64,000 bases of DNA. It comes from Imbricaverruca yamaguchii (lineage: Eukaryota > Arthropoda > Thecostraca > Neoverrucidae). Of this stretch, positions 1 through 10,071 are shown piece after piece. The DNA lies in contig JAOTOL010001466.1 of NCBI GenBank assembly GCA_034440575.1, positions 1 through 64,000 of the forward strand, in the 5' to 3' direction. Within the stretch, counting starts at the first letter, position 1; each line of letters opens with the position of its first letter. The notes below the pieces were generated by a model that was given only the letters and a program-made list of their open reading frames with translations, was not told the DNA's origin and made no database searches. Made by a program: the position numbers and the translations under genes.

Positions 1-69
1 CTCTGAGCCACAAGGGCCCTTCTTGGTTGCACTCTGTACACTGAACCAGTTGCCCACCAAATTTGTCAA

Positions 70-489
70 TCAGCCCTCCCTGTAATACTGAAAAGCAAGC
101 CCTCTATTCTTATAATGATTGTCTATGCTGTTTTTAAAGATGTTCAATGTGCTGCTACTGACGATGTTTTCTGGCAGCTGGTTCCAGTGTTCCACTACTC
201 TGTTGGTGAAGAAAGTTTGCCTTAACCTTGTTCTGCTGTGGTTAATTTTAATTTTGAATTTATGACCTCTAATTGCATCATTTCTGTTAAATTCAAACAT
301 TTCTCCAAGGTATCCCCTCTCCAGACCATTGACAAATTTAAAGACCTCGATGAGATCTCCTCTCAGCCTTCTATATCTAAGTGAAAACATATTCAATTTC
401 TTCAATCTTTCCTCATATGCCAGGTTGCTTATGCCATTAACCATTTTTGTAGCCCTCTTTTGTACTCTCTCTAATAGTTGGTTGAACCC
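70..489 (-). pseudogene. LINE reverse-transcriptase C-terminal fragment
   Basis: On the minus strand an open frame begins around 489 with the motif LERVQKRATK and runs to a stop at 70. It resembles the region after the fingers/palm in many LINE ORF2 proteins: YEERLKKLNMFSL, RRLRGDLIEVFK, then FTNRVVEHWNQLPENIV and a final block of the form FKNSIDNHY. That order is characteristic of CR1/jockey-type and related ORF2 C-termini. The 5' side is cut by a run of C at about 487-500, and no endonuclease or catalytic RT motifs precede it. It is therefore a 5'-truncated, dead copy. The exact clade cannot be decided by eye. Confidence 0.8.
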
Positions 490-1619
490 CCCCCCCCCTC
501 ATGTCAGGTCCCATGTTAAAAGAGCAAGACGTTTGTGGAACCCAGACAAAAACCCTGGTACCCAACATACCCAATCCCCATCAAAAGCATGGGAAGCTCC
601 AACAGGGCCCTATTCACGGAGCCTGCGGTCGCTGCAACTCTGCGGTCAAAATAGGCTCCATCTACCACCGAAACGTCATCAGTAGCGGAACGCACATGAA
701 CAGGAACGAACAGGAAACGCACGGTCTGAAACCGAATCTTGGCTGCGTACCAGATCTGGTGAACGGACGGAATATTCAGTTTTTGGAACCAAGAATGTGA
801 ATCTTCATGTGAAAATTATGTGAAATTAAAATTACCTTTCATGTACAATATAGGTTTATAACCAGAATAACTGACGACTTTTGTACTATCATCAATATAA
901 ACTGTCTGTAAACTGAAATTTACTTCACACTATGCTAGCCACTAACTTTGATACCATCTATGATGCAATTATACTAGATATACCAAACACCGAGCAAATT
1001 TACCCTATAAAGCTTGCTGTGAAGCCGCCTTGTGTTGTCACGTGTTTGCTTGCTGTTCTGGGAGCTGAGGCCCGAGGTTGTTTCTGGAGAGCCGCGGTTT
1101 TAGGTGAGATAGTCTGTGTGTTTTGAGCTTTGCTGTAAGCGATTGACACTTCCATGAATATCCAGATTAAATGTCTGATATTACAATAAGTCGCCGATTA
1201 GGTACCTACATATCTAAGTGATTGAAGTGCCGCACCATGTGGGAGGGGCGATGCGGTATTTTCATATCCCTTTGTTCTTTTATTAATTGGCAGGCGTGGT
1301 CTCCAAAATGAAACTCAAAGCGAATTTGGATCAAGTATTCGCAGTGTGGAATGGCCATGCAGAACATGGGTAAATATAGATAGGTATGTAGGTAGGTAGG
1401 TAGATACCCACCTAAGTACCTAGGTAGGTAGGTACCTACCTAGGATTTATGTTAGAAGCCCCAAGGCCAGTCAGTATTAGTATTGCAGCTTAAGGTAACC
1501 ACAAGATTAAGATAGGTTTTGCACACATTTTTCCTCCATGAAGCATACAAACTATAGCTCTTCTTAAATTATGAATCTCAAAGCAAATAATAAAGGTACC
1601 ATCATAAGTACCTACATCG
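490..1619. other. intergenic, no gene recognised
   Basis: Only short unrelated reading frames occur here. A C-rich run at 487-500 separates it from the LINE fragment and a tetranucleotide repeat lies at 1380-1443. No coding exon, RNA gene or convincing mobile element is seen. Confidence 0.5.
1380..1443. repeat. GGTA tetranucleotide with palindromic core
   Basis: Runs of TAGG/GGTA meet their own complement (CCTA/ACCT). The last part contains the 18-bp perfect palindrome TAGGTAGGTACCTACCTA, so the tract could form a hairpin. It is likely simple replication slippage. Confidence 0.8.
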
Positions 1620-1745
1620 TTGGATCAAATTTCAGTCTGAATACATGAAAAGCATTTTAAATTGCACTACTTCCATAACAAATTCTGACATCCTACTGTG
1701 CTTGCTTCAACATCTCACCCCTAACAAAAGGTTATTATTTTAACC
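1620..1745 (+). repeat. dispersed TCGACATC element, 3' portion
   Basis: This matches the 3' end of the unnamed element seen more fully at 41636-42100 and 50729-51215. Shared marks are a pair of CGACATC-like motifs (here TTCTGACATCC and TTCAACATCTCAC), then CCTAACAAAAGG and ATTATTTTAACC. The 5' part was not recognised nearby. Confidence 0.55.
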
Positions 1746-2563
1746 CTGGACTAAGATGACAGGACCACTCATTTTCTCATTTTGTGACTAAGATGACTGG
1801 ACTACTCACTATCACTTGACAGTACTAACTAGTGTATCTACATCTTTTTGGGCCTGTGGAATATCAGCCAGCCAGGTCTGATAGATTTGTACTTCAGTTT
1901 GATGCATATTTTTAGGTCATCTGTAAAAACTTTGAACTGGGAGTGTATGCCATGAGCTATCTGACTGATAGCTGAGTTTTATGTGTATGGCTTTGAGAAT
2001 AAAAACAATTAATAGGTATAATCTACACATTTCAAACAATGGGTTTTAGCAGCTCCTCCAAAAGTACTTCAAAATGTACAAAAGGAATTTGGGAGAGGCC
2101 AAAGCACTAGCAAACCCAGGCAGAAGGCATTTCAGCCACACCCTACCCCACACATTTTCAAACATCAGGATAATATTTCCCTAGACTGCAATTAAAATCT
2201 AAAGCTTCTATCTGGTAAAATCTACTTTTAAATTACAAGTAAGGCAAAAAGCAGGCCTGCAGATGTCCTGAAAATTCATGAATGTATTTTGGCCATTACC
2301 CTCCCTCTCAAGCAAGCACTTGCTACAATTCCTCCCCCCACCTGACCATTGAATGCTGTGTCTGGATTCATCAGTGAGTCAGGGATGATGGATTCAGGAT
2401 TTTTGAAGAGGGAAGAGGTAGGTGATGTATTAAGGAATGTGCCATTTTAAAACTTTTGATCCATTATTGGCCTAAGCTCAGTAGGTAGGGGTGCATCATA
2501 CACTCTGGCTTGGTAGTGCCTGATCTGGGGCAGTGGTTATTTGTATCTGTCATGCTATGCTAT
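1746..2563. other. intergenic, no gene recognised
   Basis: AT-rich sequence with no reading frame of note. It ends in CATGCTATGCTAT (2551-2563), the left target-site duplication of the adjacent SINE. Confidence 0.5.
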
Positions 2564-2723
2564 GGGGGATGAGTAGCCTAGGGGTAAGTTGCCCATCTCA
2601 CAATCAAAAGGTGGGTTTGAGCCTCACCTGTCTCTACTCTTCACCCACAACCAATCAGCATGAGAGATTGGTGATGCTACATGACTCAATGGTTGATGTG
2701 TCATAAAAATAAATACCAACCAT
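2564..2723 (+). mobile_element. tRNA-derived SINE, family 2
   Basis: The head is tRNA-like: GATGAGTAGCCTAGGGGTAAG gives a box A, and GGTGGGTTTGAGCCTCACC lies where box B (GGTTCGANTC) belongs, with three substitutions. A shared body follows (CCAATCAGCATG, then GCTACATGACTCAATGGTTG). The insertion is bracketed by CATGCTATGCTAT (2551-2563) and CATGTTATGCTAT (2724-2736), a 13-bp target-site duplication with one mismatch. Other copies lie at 9640, 42796 and 56891, all on the minus strand. Confidence 0.85.
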
Positions 2724-2736
2724 CATGTTATGCTAT

Positions 2737-3589
2737 TCTCTCATTTGTCAGGTATACCTATCTGTATGTATAGCAATATATGTACATTGTACATATTCTT
2801 GAGTGGTGTTCATATTTTTATTCAGATTGACATGTTTTTTTTTTCAAATGTAAAGTAGGTAGGTATATGATGTATTATATGAGAAGTCCTGACTGATGCT
2901 AATGCAGATGTATTCTGAAACTACCTATTATGCTGCTTGACAGAAGTTACATATTGCAGTGTGATATGACATATTTCATAACTACTTGTCACTGTTTCTG
3001 TATGCCCTATGCAGTTGATGTGCCCAAAGCTACAAAACTGATCACTGTTTTAAGTAAAATGACAATGGCATCAATGTAAAGTGTGGTTGAAACTGAACAA
3101 CCCAGTAATTGCATCCAGTATCAATCATCCAACAATAAATCAATTGTATCCAATTGGAAATGCTTACCTCAGTATTCTTTGGAAACGAAAATATGATCAG
3201 TGTCACTTCAATTACAACATGGAACACAACGATTTATTGTGTCAGTTAAGGGACTGCCAACAGTCTTGGCAGCCATGGAAGATGTTGGCCGTTTTCGCCA
3301 TGGTGATCCCATAGTCGATTGCATTCTGGCCCAAGGAGGCAGCGTTAAAATAACGATTTTTTGTTTGGTGAGACGTCGAAACGATTACAATAGGATGCCA
3401 AAATTCCAAATGGAAACGATTTTGCATAAATATCGCTCAGGTACTTCAAGCGAAATCTTTAACCAATATCGCACTCATAAGTGGATGTCTTTGGTATATT
3501 CTGGGAGACACCTAACATAGGAATACTTATCTTTTTTAAACCAATGCTATGAAAAGATAGTGTGGTATCATCTGCAAGGAGACTGCATC
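2737..3589. other. intergenic, no gene recognised
   Basis: Short reading frames on both strands overlap each other without similarity to known families. No splice-bounded exon or mobile element is recognised. Confidence 0.45.
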
Positions 3590-3880
3590 GTGTCCGCCTC
3601 CCCTCGTGCTCTCGCGCGGTTGCGCGGGACCGCTGCTGGTGACCGGAAGCGCGGGCGCTCTGGCGGCGGCTGCGTGAACTGCGCCGGCTCTGCAGCGAGC
3701 GCAGCTTGTGCGCGCGTACGGTTGGCTGAGTGTGCCTTTGCGGCGGGTCGCCCGGGGCCATCCGGAGATGACGTCGGTTCACCTTGGCGGCGGACCAGGA
3801 GGCCGGGCTCGGGACGGGCTGGCGCACGTTTGTGGGTACGGCGTTGTCCGGTAGTGGCCTGGCCGGCAAACTTTGAGATT
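3590..3880. other. CpG-rich patch upstream of TEX264
   Basis: About 290 bp with very high GC and dense CpG (many GCG/CGC words) sit in AT-rich surroundings, about 860 bp before the TEX264 start codon. It could be a promoter-associated CpG-rich region or 5' untranslated exon, or a GC-rich insertion. No TATA box or clear exon boundary ties it to the gene. Confidence 0.35.
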
Positions 3881-3904
3881 GTACCGTCGAATACAGGAGC
3901 TGGA

Positions 3905-4020
3905 GAATGCGGTGATAAATTATTCGCGTAATAAAGTGGAATATGTCATTTACTGAACACCGAATCGACATCCTCCCCAAAGGAGTATCGATATCGTGCT
4001 TCTTGGTGCAGCAACTCTGA
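3905..4020 (+). repeat. dispersed TCGACATC element, 5' portion
   Basis: It contains GATAAATTATTCGCG, GGAATATGTCATTTACTGAA, AATCGACATCCTCCCCAAAG, GTATCGATATC and CTTCTTGGTGC in the same order as copies at 29485, 41636 and 50729. The 3' part is missing or too diverged. Confidence 0.6.
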
Positions 4021-4736
4021 GCCTACCCAACGGAGATTACAAATACACATCAAAGTAGACACATCCCTTTGCATATACTTGTGCTGAAAAAAACAATTGT
4101 TCGTGCATCACAGTCTGAGGTGGCCAGCAGAAGCACAATATTTACACATGAGATCCTATTCAAAACAGCCACAGAGCTATGGAAGCGTATCAAGAAGAAC
4201 CGTGCTGATACTTCTTTGGGAATGATGTCTGATCAGTGTTGGGAATGTTGTATGCTCCACGCTGTTTCACGAATAAGCTATCGCTGCAAGGAGGAGCGGC
4301 CGAGACCCCCGTGGTTACATCCGTGCATCCGTCATCCGCTCGACGCAGAAACTACGCAGCGCCATTATTAAGGCCGCCGAGCTACGGGATAGTCGACTAT
4401 CAGCGTCATCTCACTAGTGTGCTCCTGGAATGGTCAGTTGTCGATATTTTGAGGGCGTGGAGTGCCAGGTGCAACTGTGTTCTGGCTTTCGAATGCGGTC
4501 GTGTACCCAAGGACGAATTTGCTGCTGTTTTATGCCAGCCCATATATGGTATGCATTTGCCCGTGCCGTCACATTGTTTACGAAACCGCTAACATTAACA
4601 CGGGCCTCGGAGAATATGGCATCGTGTGGCAAGTGCCTCTACGTGAGCTAGGTGCCGCCAGCGAGTGCTTTCGCATCGTCACCTGTACTCTGCACCCTTA
4701 TTGCAGGTCGAGCCGTACTTCAGCCGCCTGCCAAGT

Positions 4737-4994
4737 ATGGAGATGAGCACGATGCTGCTGGCGTGTCTGGTGCTGGCAGTGCTGGTGCTGCTGACCATCC
4801 TGGTGTTCCTCGGCCACCTGGGCCTGTTCAGCGAGGTAGTGGTGACGGCCGGGGCGCCGCCGTTCCGCGAGCTCACCATCTGCTACAAGTTCAGTCGCGG
4901 CCCCTACAAGGGCTGCGGCCACCTGTTCACCGAGATATACAGCATTGCACCAGAGTTGAAGACCATCGGCCTCTACTATGATGATCCTGAAAAG
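4737..4994 (+). CDS. TEX264: TEX264 exon 1
   Basis: Encodes residues 1-86: anchor plus the first GyrI-like segment, ending DDPEK. The donor is AAG|GTTAGT, phase 0. A decayed copy lies at about 19895-20400. Confidence 0.92.
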
Positions 4995-7900
4995 GTTAGT
5001 GTGATGTGGATTGCGGTAGGGCTGTTTGATATCTGTTTGCTCCAATCCCGCAACGTTCAATCAAAGCCTTTGAAGGATTTGTCATAGAAGCATAGCTGTA
5101 GGTCAATCGTCCATGCCCAAGTCTGTTTGAATACCCGTATCTTGCTCGCAAACAACTCTGGTTAGTAATGTATGGAATGTTCCACCGATAAGTGAGGCAA
5201 TTACGGAACTGAAAATATAATGTGCAATTGGAAATATAATATTCAATTTGGCATTTGGATGACATGTCGAATGGTCTAGCGTGCAGAATAGGCGGGGGTG
5301 ATATGCATGGTTAATGCCGGAGCTCGTGCAGTTGGTGACGTGGAGCTACAGGGCTTCGGGCGCTACGTGACCGACGCAGTTGATGCGCCCCTAAACTCCG
5401 ATGCATCAACTGTAGGGCTACGTGACGGATTATATGACTTTTGAGAAAAATGAATATAATTTCGAAAGTGTACTTTGGTCGAGATGGGCTTTAGTGTATG
5501 CTCGACAAACGTTGCCATTTCTGTTCACTCGTCGACCTTCGTCCGACTCTTCAATTTATATTTAGATCAAGCATTGTTAGAGAGTTTTGGCCCAACTGTT
5601 GCAAGACTACTGCATATAATATTTGAGGGATAGCAGCCTGCATCCTTAATGTGGTCGGATGCGGAGTGGTATAATTGATGGTTGAGTGGTTGTTTAGATG
5701 CGCGGAATCATCACTATTTTTACACCCGCATGAATGTGAAAATGATCCTTGTAAGCATTTAGTAAATTTTAAGATATTTTTTGTCTGCCACTAAATGACC
5801 CTGTAGTCGGTGGGCACTGCATGATCAATGAAGTTGATACATCCTAAATCCCTAATGACTAACTAACTAACCCTTTAGTCTATTTTTCGTTATGAAGCTG
5901 CTCTAGGCGAGTTTTGGAAGGCATACTTTTACCAAATGCCAATTTCTATATATTTACGTGTCGTTTATCATTTACAGCCAATAATGCTTAATTGCATTTT
6001 TCCTGATATATGCGTTTTGCTTCTTTAAGCTCATCAATTAAGGCCAGTTCCAAAGACGGCTATAAAACGTGAGGTATGATTCCCAATTTCATTTTAACGT
6101 GCAGATATTTGTGAGCTCACCAAATGTGCGAAAATTTCAGCTGATGATATCCTCTATTAAAAAAGGCGGAATGTTGCTATGAAGAGTGGTACCATAGAAC
6201 GGTGGTTTTTTGTTATTCTACTTGAATTGTTCATGTTTATAACTCGGCTTCTTAATATGGGCATATTTGATTATGAAGACAATCCTCGCCTCATTTCCTT
6301 CAGTCCTCCGCTGAAAACGACTGTAATGAAGAAAGTGTTCTTCTCAAATATATGGTGGCCGTATTCGTTATCGAACACGACCGTTTGATAACCACTGTAG
6401 GAATCAATTTGTAATTTCTCCTTCCAAATTGCCGGTTAGGCGATTGTTGCACTATAGACCTCCAAAGCCTGAAATATCTCCTCGAAACTAAGCAACTGGC
6501 TTCTCAAGATTGATGTATCCTAAGTACGAAAAACATCGCAGCATGATTTTTCAAAAGGTATATACCACAATTTGAATCCTAAGATTATACTCATTTTATC
6601 ATTTAGAGGTTAAATAGTGCTGTTTGCAATAAGCCTGCTCAGTGATTAAGTGCTCAACATTCACTGGAAAGTGGAGTCTGAGACAGCGGTGTTATTAGTT
6701 TGAAGATCCTCCATTTTCGGCTGCCCCAAGATTTTCCTCTCCGCATCCATGGTCATCAAGCGCAGCTCCAACGCTGGCCGCTGACTGCTGCTGCCATACC
6801 ACAGATGAACACTTACGAGCTGCGGTACGCGGTGGGGACCGTCCCCAGGCCGGCTGACCGCTGCTGCCATACCACAGGTGAACACTTACGAGCTGCGGTA
6901 CGCGGTGGGGACCATCCCCAGACCGGCTGACCGCTGCTGCCATACCACAGGTGAACACGCACGAGCTGCGGTACGCGGTGGAGGCCGTCCTCAGACCCGC
7001 TGACCGCTGCTGCCATACCACAGGTGAACACGTACGAGCTGCGGTACGCGGTGGGGACCATCCCCAGACCCGCTGACCGCTGCTGCGAAACCACAGGTGA
7101 ACACGTACGAGCTGCGGTACGCGGTGGGGACCATCCCCAGACCGGCTGACCGCTGCTGCGAGACCACAGGTGAACACGCACGAGCTGCGGTACGCGGTGG
7201 GGACCATCCCCAGACCCGCTGACCTCTGCTGCCATGCCACAGGTGAACACGTACGAGCTGCGGTACGCGGTGGGGGCCATCCTCAGCGACGGCGTGCAGC
7301 CCGAGCCAGCCGGCGTGCGTGAGCGGGTCACCAGCTACGGCTTCAAGGTGGCCACGTTCCCGGCCATCGAGCACGCCGTGCTGGCCAGCTTCCCGTTCAA
7401 GGCCACCTTCTCGATCGTGCTGGCCATCTGGAAGGTGTACCCGGCGCTGCGCGAGTTCATGAAGGTGGGTGTGTGCGCCGGTCAGGCGGTGGAGCCGCGG
7501 CGAGTGTGGCTCGCGCTGGTGCTGTCGTTCAGTCTGTTCGGCGTGTATGCTGCGGTGGGTCACATGGTCTCGGCTGCCGCTCGTCCCGGGCGAGCTGTCG
7601 AGCCGGCTATGGCCATCTAAACTTCGTTGTTTACCTGAAGTCTTGGGAGACCAAGATATTGATACGTAGTACTATATCCATGCCTTTGCAAATTGCCAGC
7701 GTTACTTCATTGGAGTAACTATTCCGACATAGAGAAGAGCCTGTGTAAGATATCCTTGGTGATAATTACAACCAATTGCTTTCGCCTAGTGAGGGCGTGA
7801 CGTCCCATAGTTGACCCAGCAGGAACACTACGACTATATTTCAGTGCATCGAGTAACAGAATCTGACCAGATCATCGTTCTGCTGACTTCGTGTAGCTGT

Positions 7901-8518
7901 GTCCATAAGTCCCGGGGGACCGGAAGCAACCCTCTCATACCAGGATATGGTGGCGGGGGTGGGGGGGTGCTGCATGATCAACGCAGTCCTTGCGCCCTCG
8001 AGCCCAAATACCTTGTACCTCGAACGTACAATTGACCTGCATTTGCCATTCACTTGTTTCTATGATGTTTATTTGGTGTTTCACGGCGCACATTCTGCAC
8101 ATTCACAGTTAATAGCGCCGCCCACACCGTTTCGCCGGTGGGCCGCGGGATTGGGAAATGTTCCGAGCGGCGCTAGTGTCTAACCCAGTACCTTTGGTAT
8201 CCAGAGTCCAACACCTTAACCACTCGGCCATCCCCACCCCTCGTTTCCATGTGGTTGGATAGACAGCCGCACAGATATCAGGTCGCATCAGTCGTCGACG
8301 TCACGGCACATCACGTCACATCACAGCCGCCCTCTCCCGCAGCGGTCGAGTCTCTGCGCTTGGCCCATGATCGAGCTGTACGACTCGAAGCAGATCCGAT
8401 TCGTGGCGCCGCTCGCGCACCAGGAGGACTTCCTGGTGCCCGAGGCGACCGAGGAGCCCGAGGACGTGGCGTCCGAGTCGGACCGCAGGCTCACTGAGGA
8501 CGACGACGACGACGCCGA

Positions 8519-8550
<32 letters not shown>

Positions 8551-10071
8551 ACGACGCCCCCACCCCCGCCGAAGAACGTAAAGGTGGGAGTCTGTGTCCA
8601 CGCGCGTAATGACCAGAATGTCGCATCACATGGTTGCCCTCGGTTATGCTGCGAGCCTGTTGATTTTTGTTTTCATGTGGGTGTTTCTGTTCGGCAGCAA
8701 GCTAGTTTCCGATTCGTTCGTATTAGGATATTGTTCGCTCACGTTGTGGGAGAGTGCAGTACAGGATCCACGCACACGCATTTTCCCACTTTCTGCCAGG
8801 GGATCATTTCTCTCAAGTTTCATCTTTGATAAGTGGCAAGAGGCCTGTGTCAGAGAAGCTAACAATGAACTTAATACAATCAAGCCACACCTGAGACATT
8901 GGTCGTCGTGCCTGCGCAAGTCTAGACCAGAGGAAGTTGCACTTTGCAGGTTGCGTATCGGACACACCTATGGTACCCACCGCTACCACCCGTTTCACCC
9001 ATCACTACCCATACTTTGGCGTGCACCACTGTCCATCAGCCATCACACGGCGTTTCGTCATTCAGTCACCACGTGCATGTTACTCACGGCGTCTTCGCTG
9101 TAGCCGTACGGACTGGCGGACTGTGCCCGGACCATCTGGTTACGGTGTGTTGTTACTGCAAATGCAGTGAACGGGGTGCCGTGTGTCGGGTGGGCCGGTA
9201 CGCCGCACCAGGTTGGATTGTTAGCGGACTCTGTGACACAAAACAATTAGCACCATCGCTGACTGCGCAGTTGCCGACTGGCTGCCCGTCGGGCTGGCTC
9301 ATCTTCCACACAGACTGGCTCGTGGCGCAGAATTGAGCGCCCGACGGCTCGTCTCCGTCTCACGGGTTCGGAGACGGACACGAGCTGGTCTGACGTTGGC
9401 TGAGGGATGGGCTCCGATTCCGGGGTGTGAGTTGGCGACTCGATTCCGTGGCGTTCGGAGGGAGCGCTGTTGAGTCAAAATGTGCGTGTTACGCTTCGCT
9501 CCAGTGTGAGTTGCGATAGCCCCGAAGTGGTTACTGTCAGACGCGCATTCACGTTACACATACGGCGTCCGCTTCATATTGCACAACACTGGTTTGGAAT
9601 GTAGCACCCATTTCCGACAGTGATTCCATTTCCATCTGTTGGTTATTGGTTTTACGACACATCGACAGTTGAGTCATGCAGCATCGCAAATCTCTCACGC
9701 CGATTGGTCGCGGGCGAAGAGCAGCGACAAGTGAGACTCGAACCCACAGCCTTTCGATTGCGAGGCAAGTAACTTACCCCTAGACTACTCGTCCCCCATT
9801 TCCATCTGTGTGCGCTGACCAGACCTGTCGGGCGCCGTTAGCTTACGAAACGATACGATATATCGTATTGTACACGCGCCACAATGTGTGCTGCGGCAAC
9901 ACTGAAGACTGAATGTTCATGACTTGCGACCCAGGTGGCGCGCCGGACGCCGCAGGCGGGGAACAGGCGACCGGATCCGGCTCCGCCTCAGGATCTGGCT
10001 CCGCCTCCGCCTCCGGCTCGTCCTTCGAGGACCTCACGCAATCGGCGAAGGCTACCGGTGACGGCTCTTAG
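4737..10071 (+). CDS. TEX264: TEX264 ortholog, ER-phagy receptor (4 exons)
   Basis: Coding exons are 4737-4994, 7243-7464, 8343-8583 and 9935-10071, giving 285 aa (human about 313). In vertebrates TEX264 is a single-pass ER membrane protein that delivers ER to autophagosomes by binding LC3/GABARAP and also assists nuclear DNA-protein crosslink repair. Seen here: hydrophobic anchor at residues 6-31; GyrI-like domain at about 35-195 with YKFSRGPYKGCGHLFTE, LYYDDPE, YELRYAVGAILSDG, YGFKVATFP, LCAWPMIELYD and FVAPLAHQEDFLVPE; an Asp-rich linker at 213-233; a Gly/Ser linker; and GSSFEDL, with F271-E-D-L274 matching the family LIR. Splice phases are 0, 0 and 1, and the frame is kept throughout. The start is the first Met before the anchor; Met at 4743 is an alternative. 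Transcript ends are unknown. Confidence 0.93.
4995..6776. other. TEX264 intron 1, unique part
   Basis: AT-rich intron without recognised genes. Around 5374-5413 GCAGTTGATGC faces GCATCAACTG, a possible hairpin between two copies of GCTACGTGAC. A small frame at 6179-6388 has no recognised relatives. Confidence 0.6.
6777..7287. repeat. 73-bp tandem array duplicating an intron-exon junction
   Basis: Seven copies follow at exactly 73 bp. The exon-like part of each starts at 6805, 6878, 6951, 7024, 7097, 7170 and 7243, the last being true TEX264 exon 2. Each unit holds about 28 bp of intron end (CTGAC, then CTGCTGCCATACCACAG) and about 45 bp of exon start (GTGAACACGTACGAGCTG...). The first copy reads ACAG|ATG; the others read ACAG|GTG. 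Upstream copies contain TGA in the frame used by exon 2, and 73 is not a multiple of three, so they cannot simply extend the protein. The unit is stop-free on the minus strand, which creates spurious long frames. Confidence 0.95.
7243..7464 (+). CDS. TEX264: TEX264 exon 2
   Basis: Encodes residues 87-160, from VNTYELRYAVG to LREFMK, with acceptor CACAG|GTG and donor AAG|GTGGGT, both phase 0. Its first 45 bp are the repeated part of the upstream array. Confidence 0.93.
8065..8240 (-). mobile_element. tRNA-derived SINE, family 1 (in TEX264 intron 2)
   Basis: Read on the minus strand it starts with a Leu/Ser-tRNA-like head (GGCCGAGTGGTTAAGGTG). A degraded box B follows, then the body CCCAATCCCGCGGCCCACC also found at 20994-21185. 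Flanks TTGTTTCTATG (8054-8064) and TCGTTTCCATG (8241-8251) look like an old target-site duplication with two mismatches. Confidence 0.85.
8343..8583 (+). CDS. TEX264: TEX264 exon 3
   Basis: Encodes residues 161-240 plus one base: the C-terminal strand of the GyrI-like domain and the Asp-rich linker (GAC/GCC repeat at 8499-8560). Acceptor CCCGCAG|CGG; donor AAAG|GTGGGA, phase 1. The first 24 bases, encoding RSSLCAWP, are needed for the family alignment although a Met codon occurs at 8367. Confidence 0.92.
8584..9625. other. TEX264 intron 3, unique part
   Basis: No further exon is recognised. Short frames here show no family resemblance. Confidence 0.5.
9640..9795 (-). mobile_element. tRNA-derived SINE, family 2 (in TEX264 intron 3)
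   Basis: On the minus strand it reads GACGAGTAGTCTAGGGGTAA (box A), then GGGTTCGAGTCTCAC (box B), then CCAATCGGCGTGAGAG and ATGACTCAACTGTCG. It is bracketed by a perfect 14-bp target-site duplication, CCATTTCCATCTGT (9626-9639 and 9796-9809), indicating a fairly recent insertion. Confidence 0.93.
9935..10071 (+). CDS. TEX264: TEX264 exon 4 with LIR motif
   Basis: The acceptor CCAG|GTGGCG joins in phase 1 to exon 3. The frame encodes a Gly/Ser/Ala-rich stretch, GSSFEDLTQ and a stop at 10069-10071. The frame that is open longest here is a different one, so this exon is easy to miss. Confidence 0.9.
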
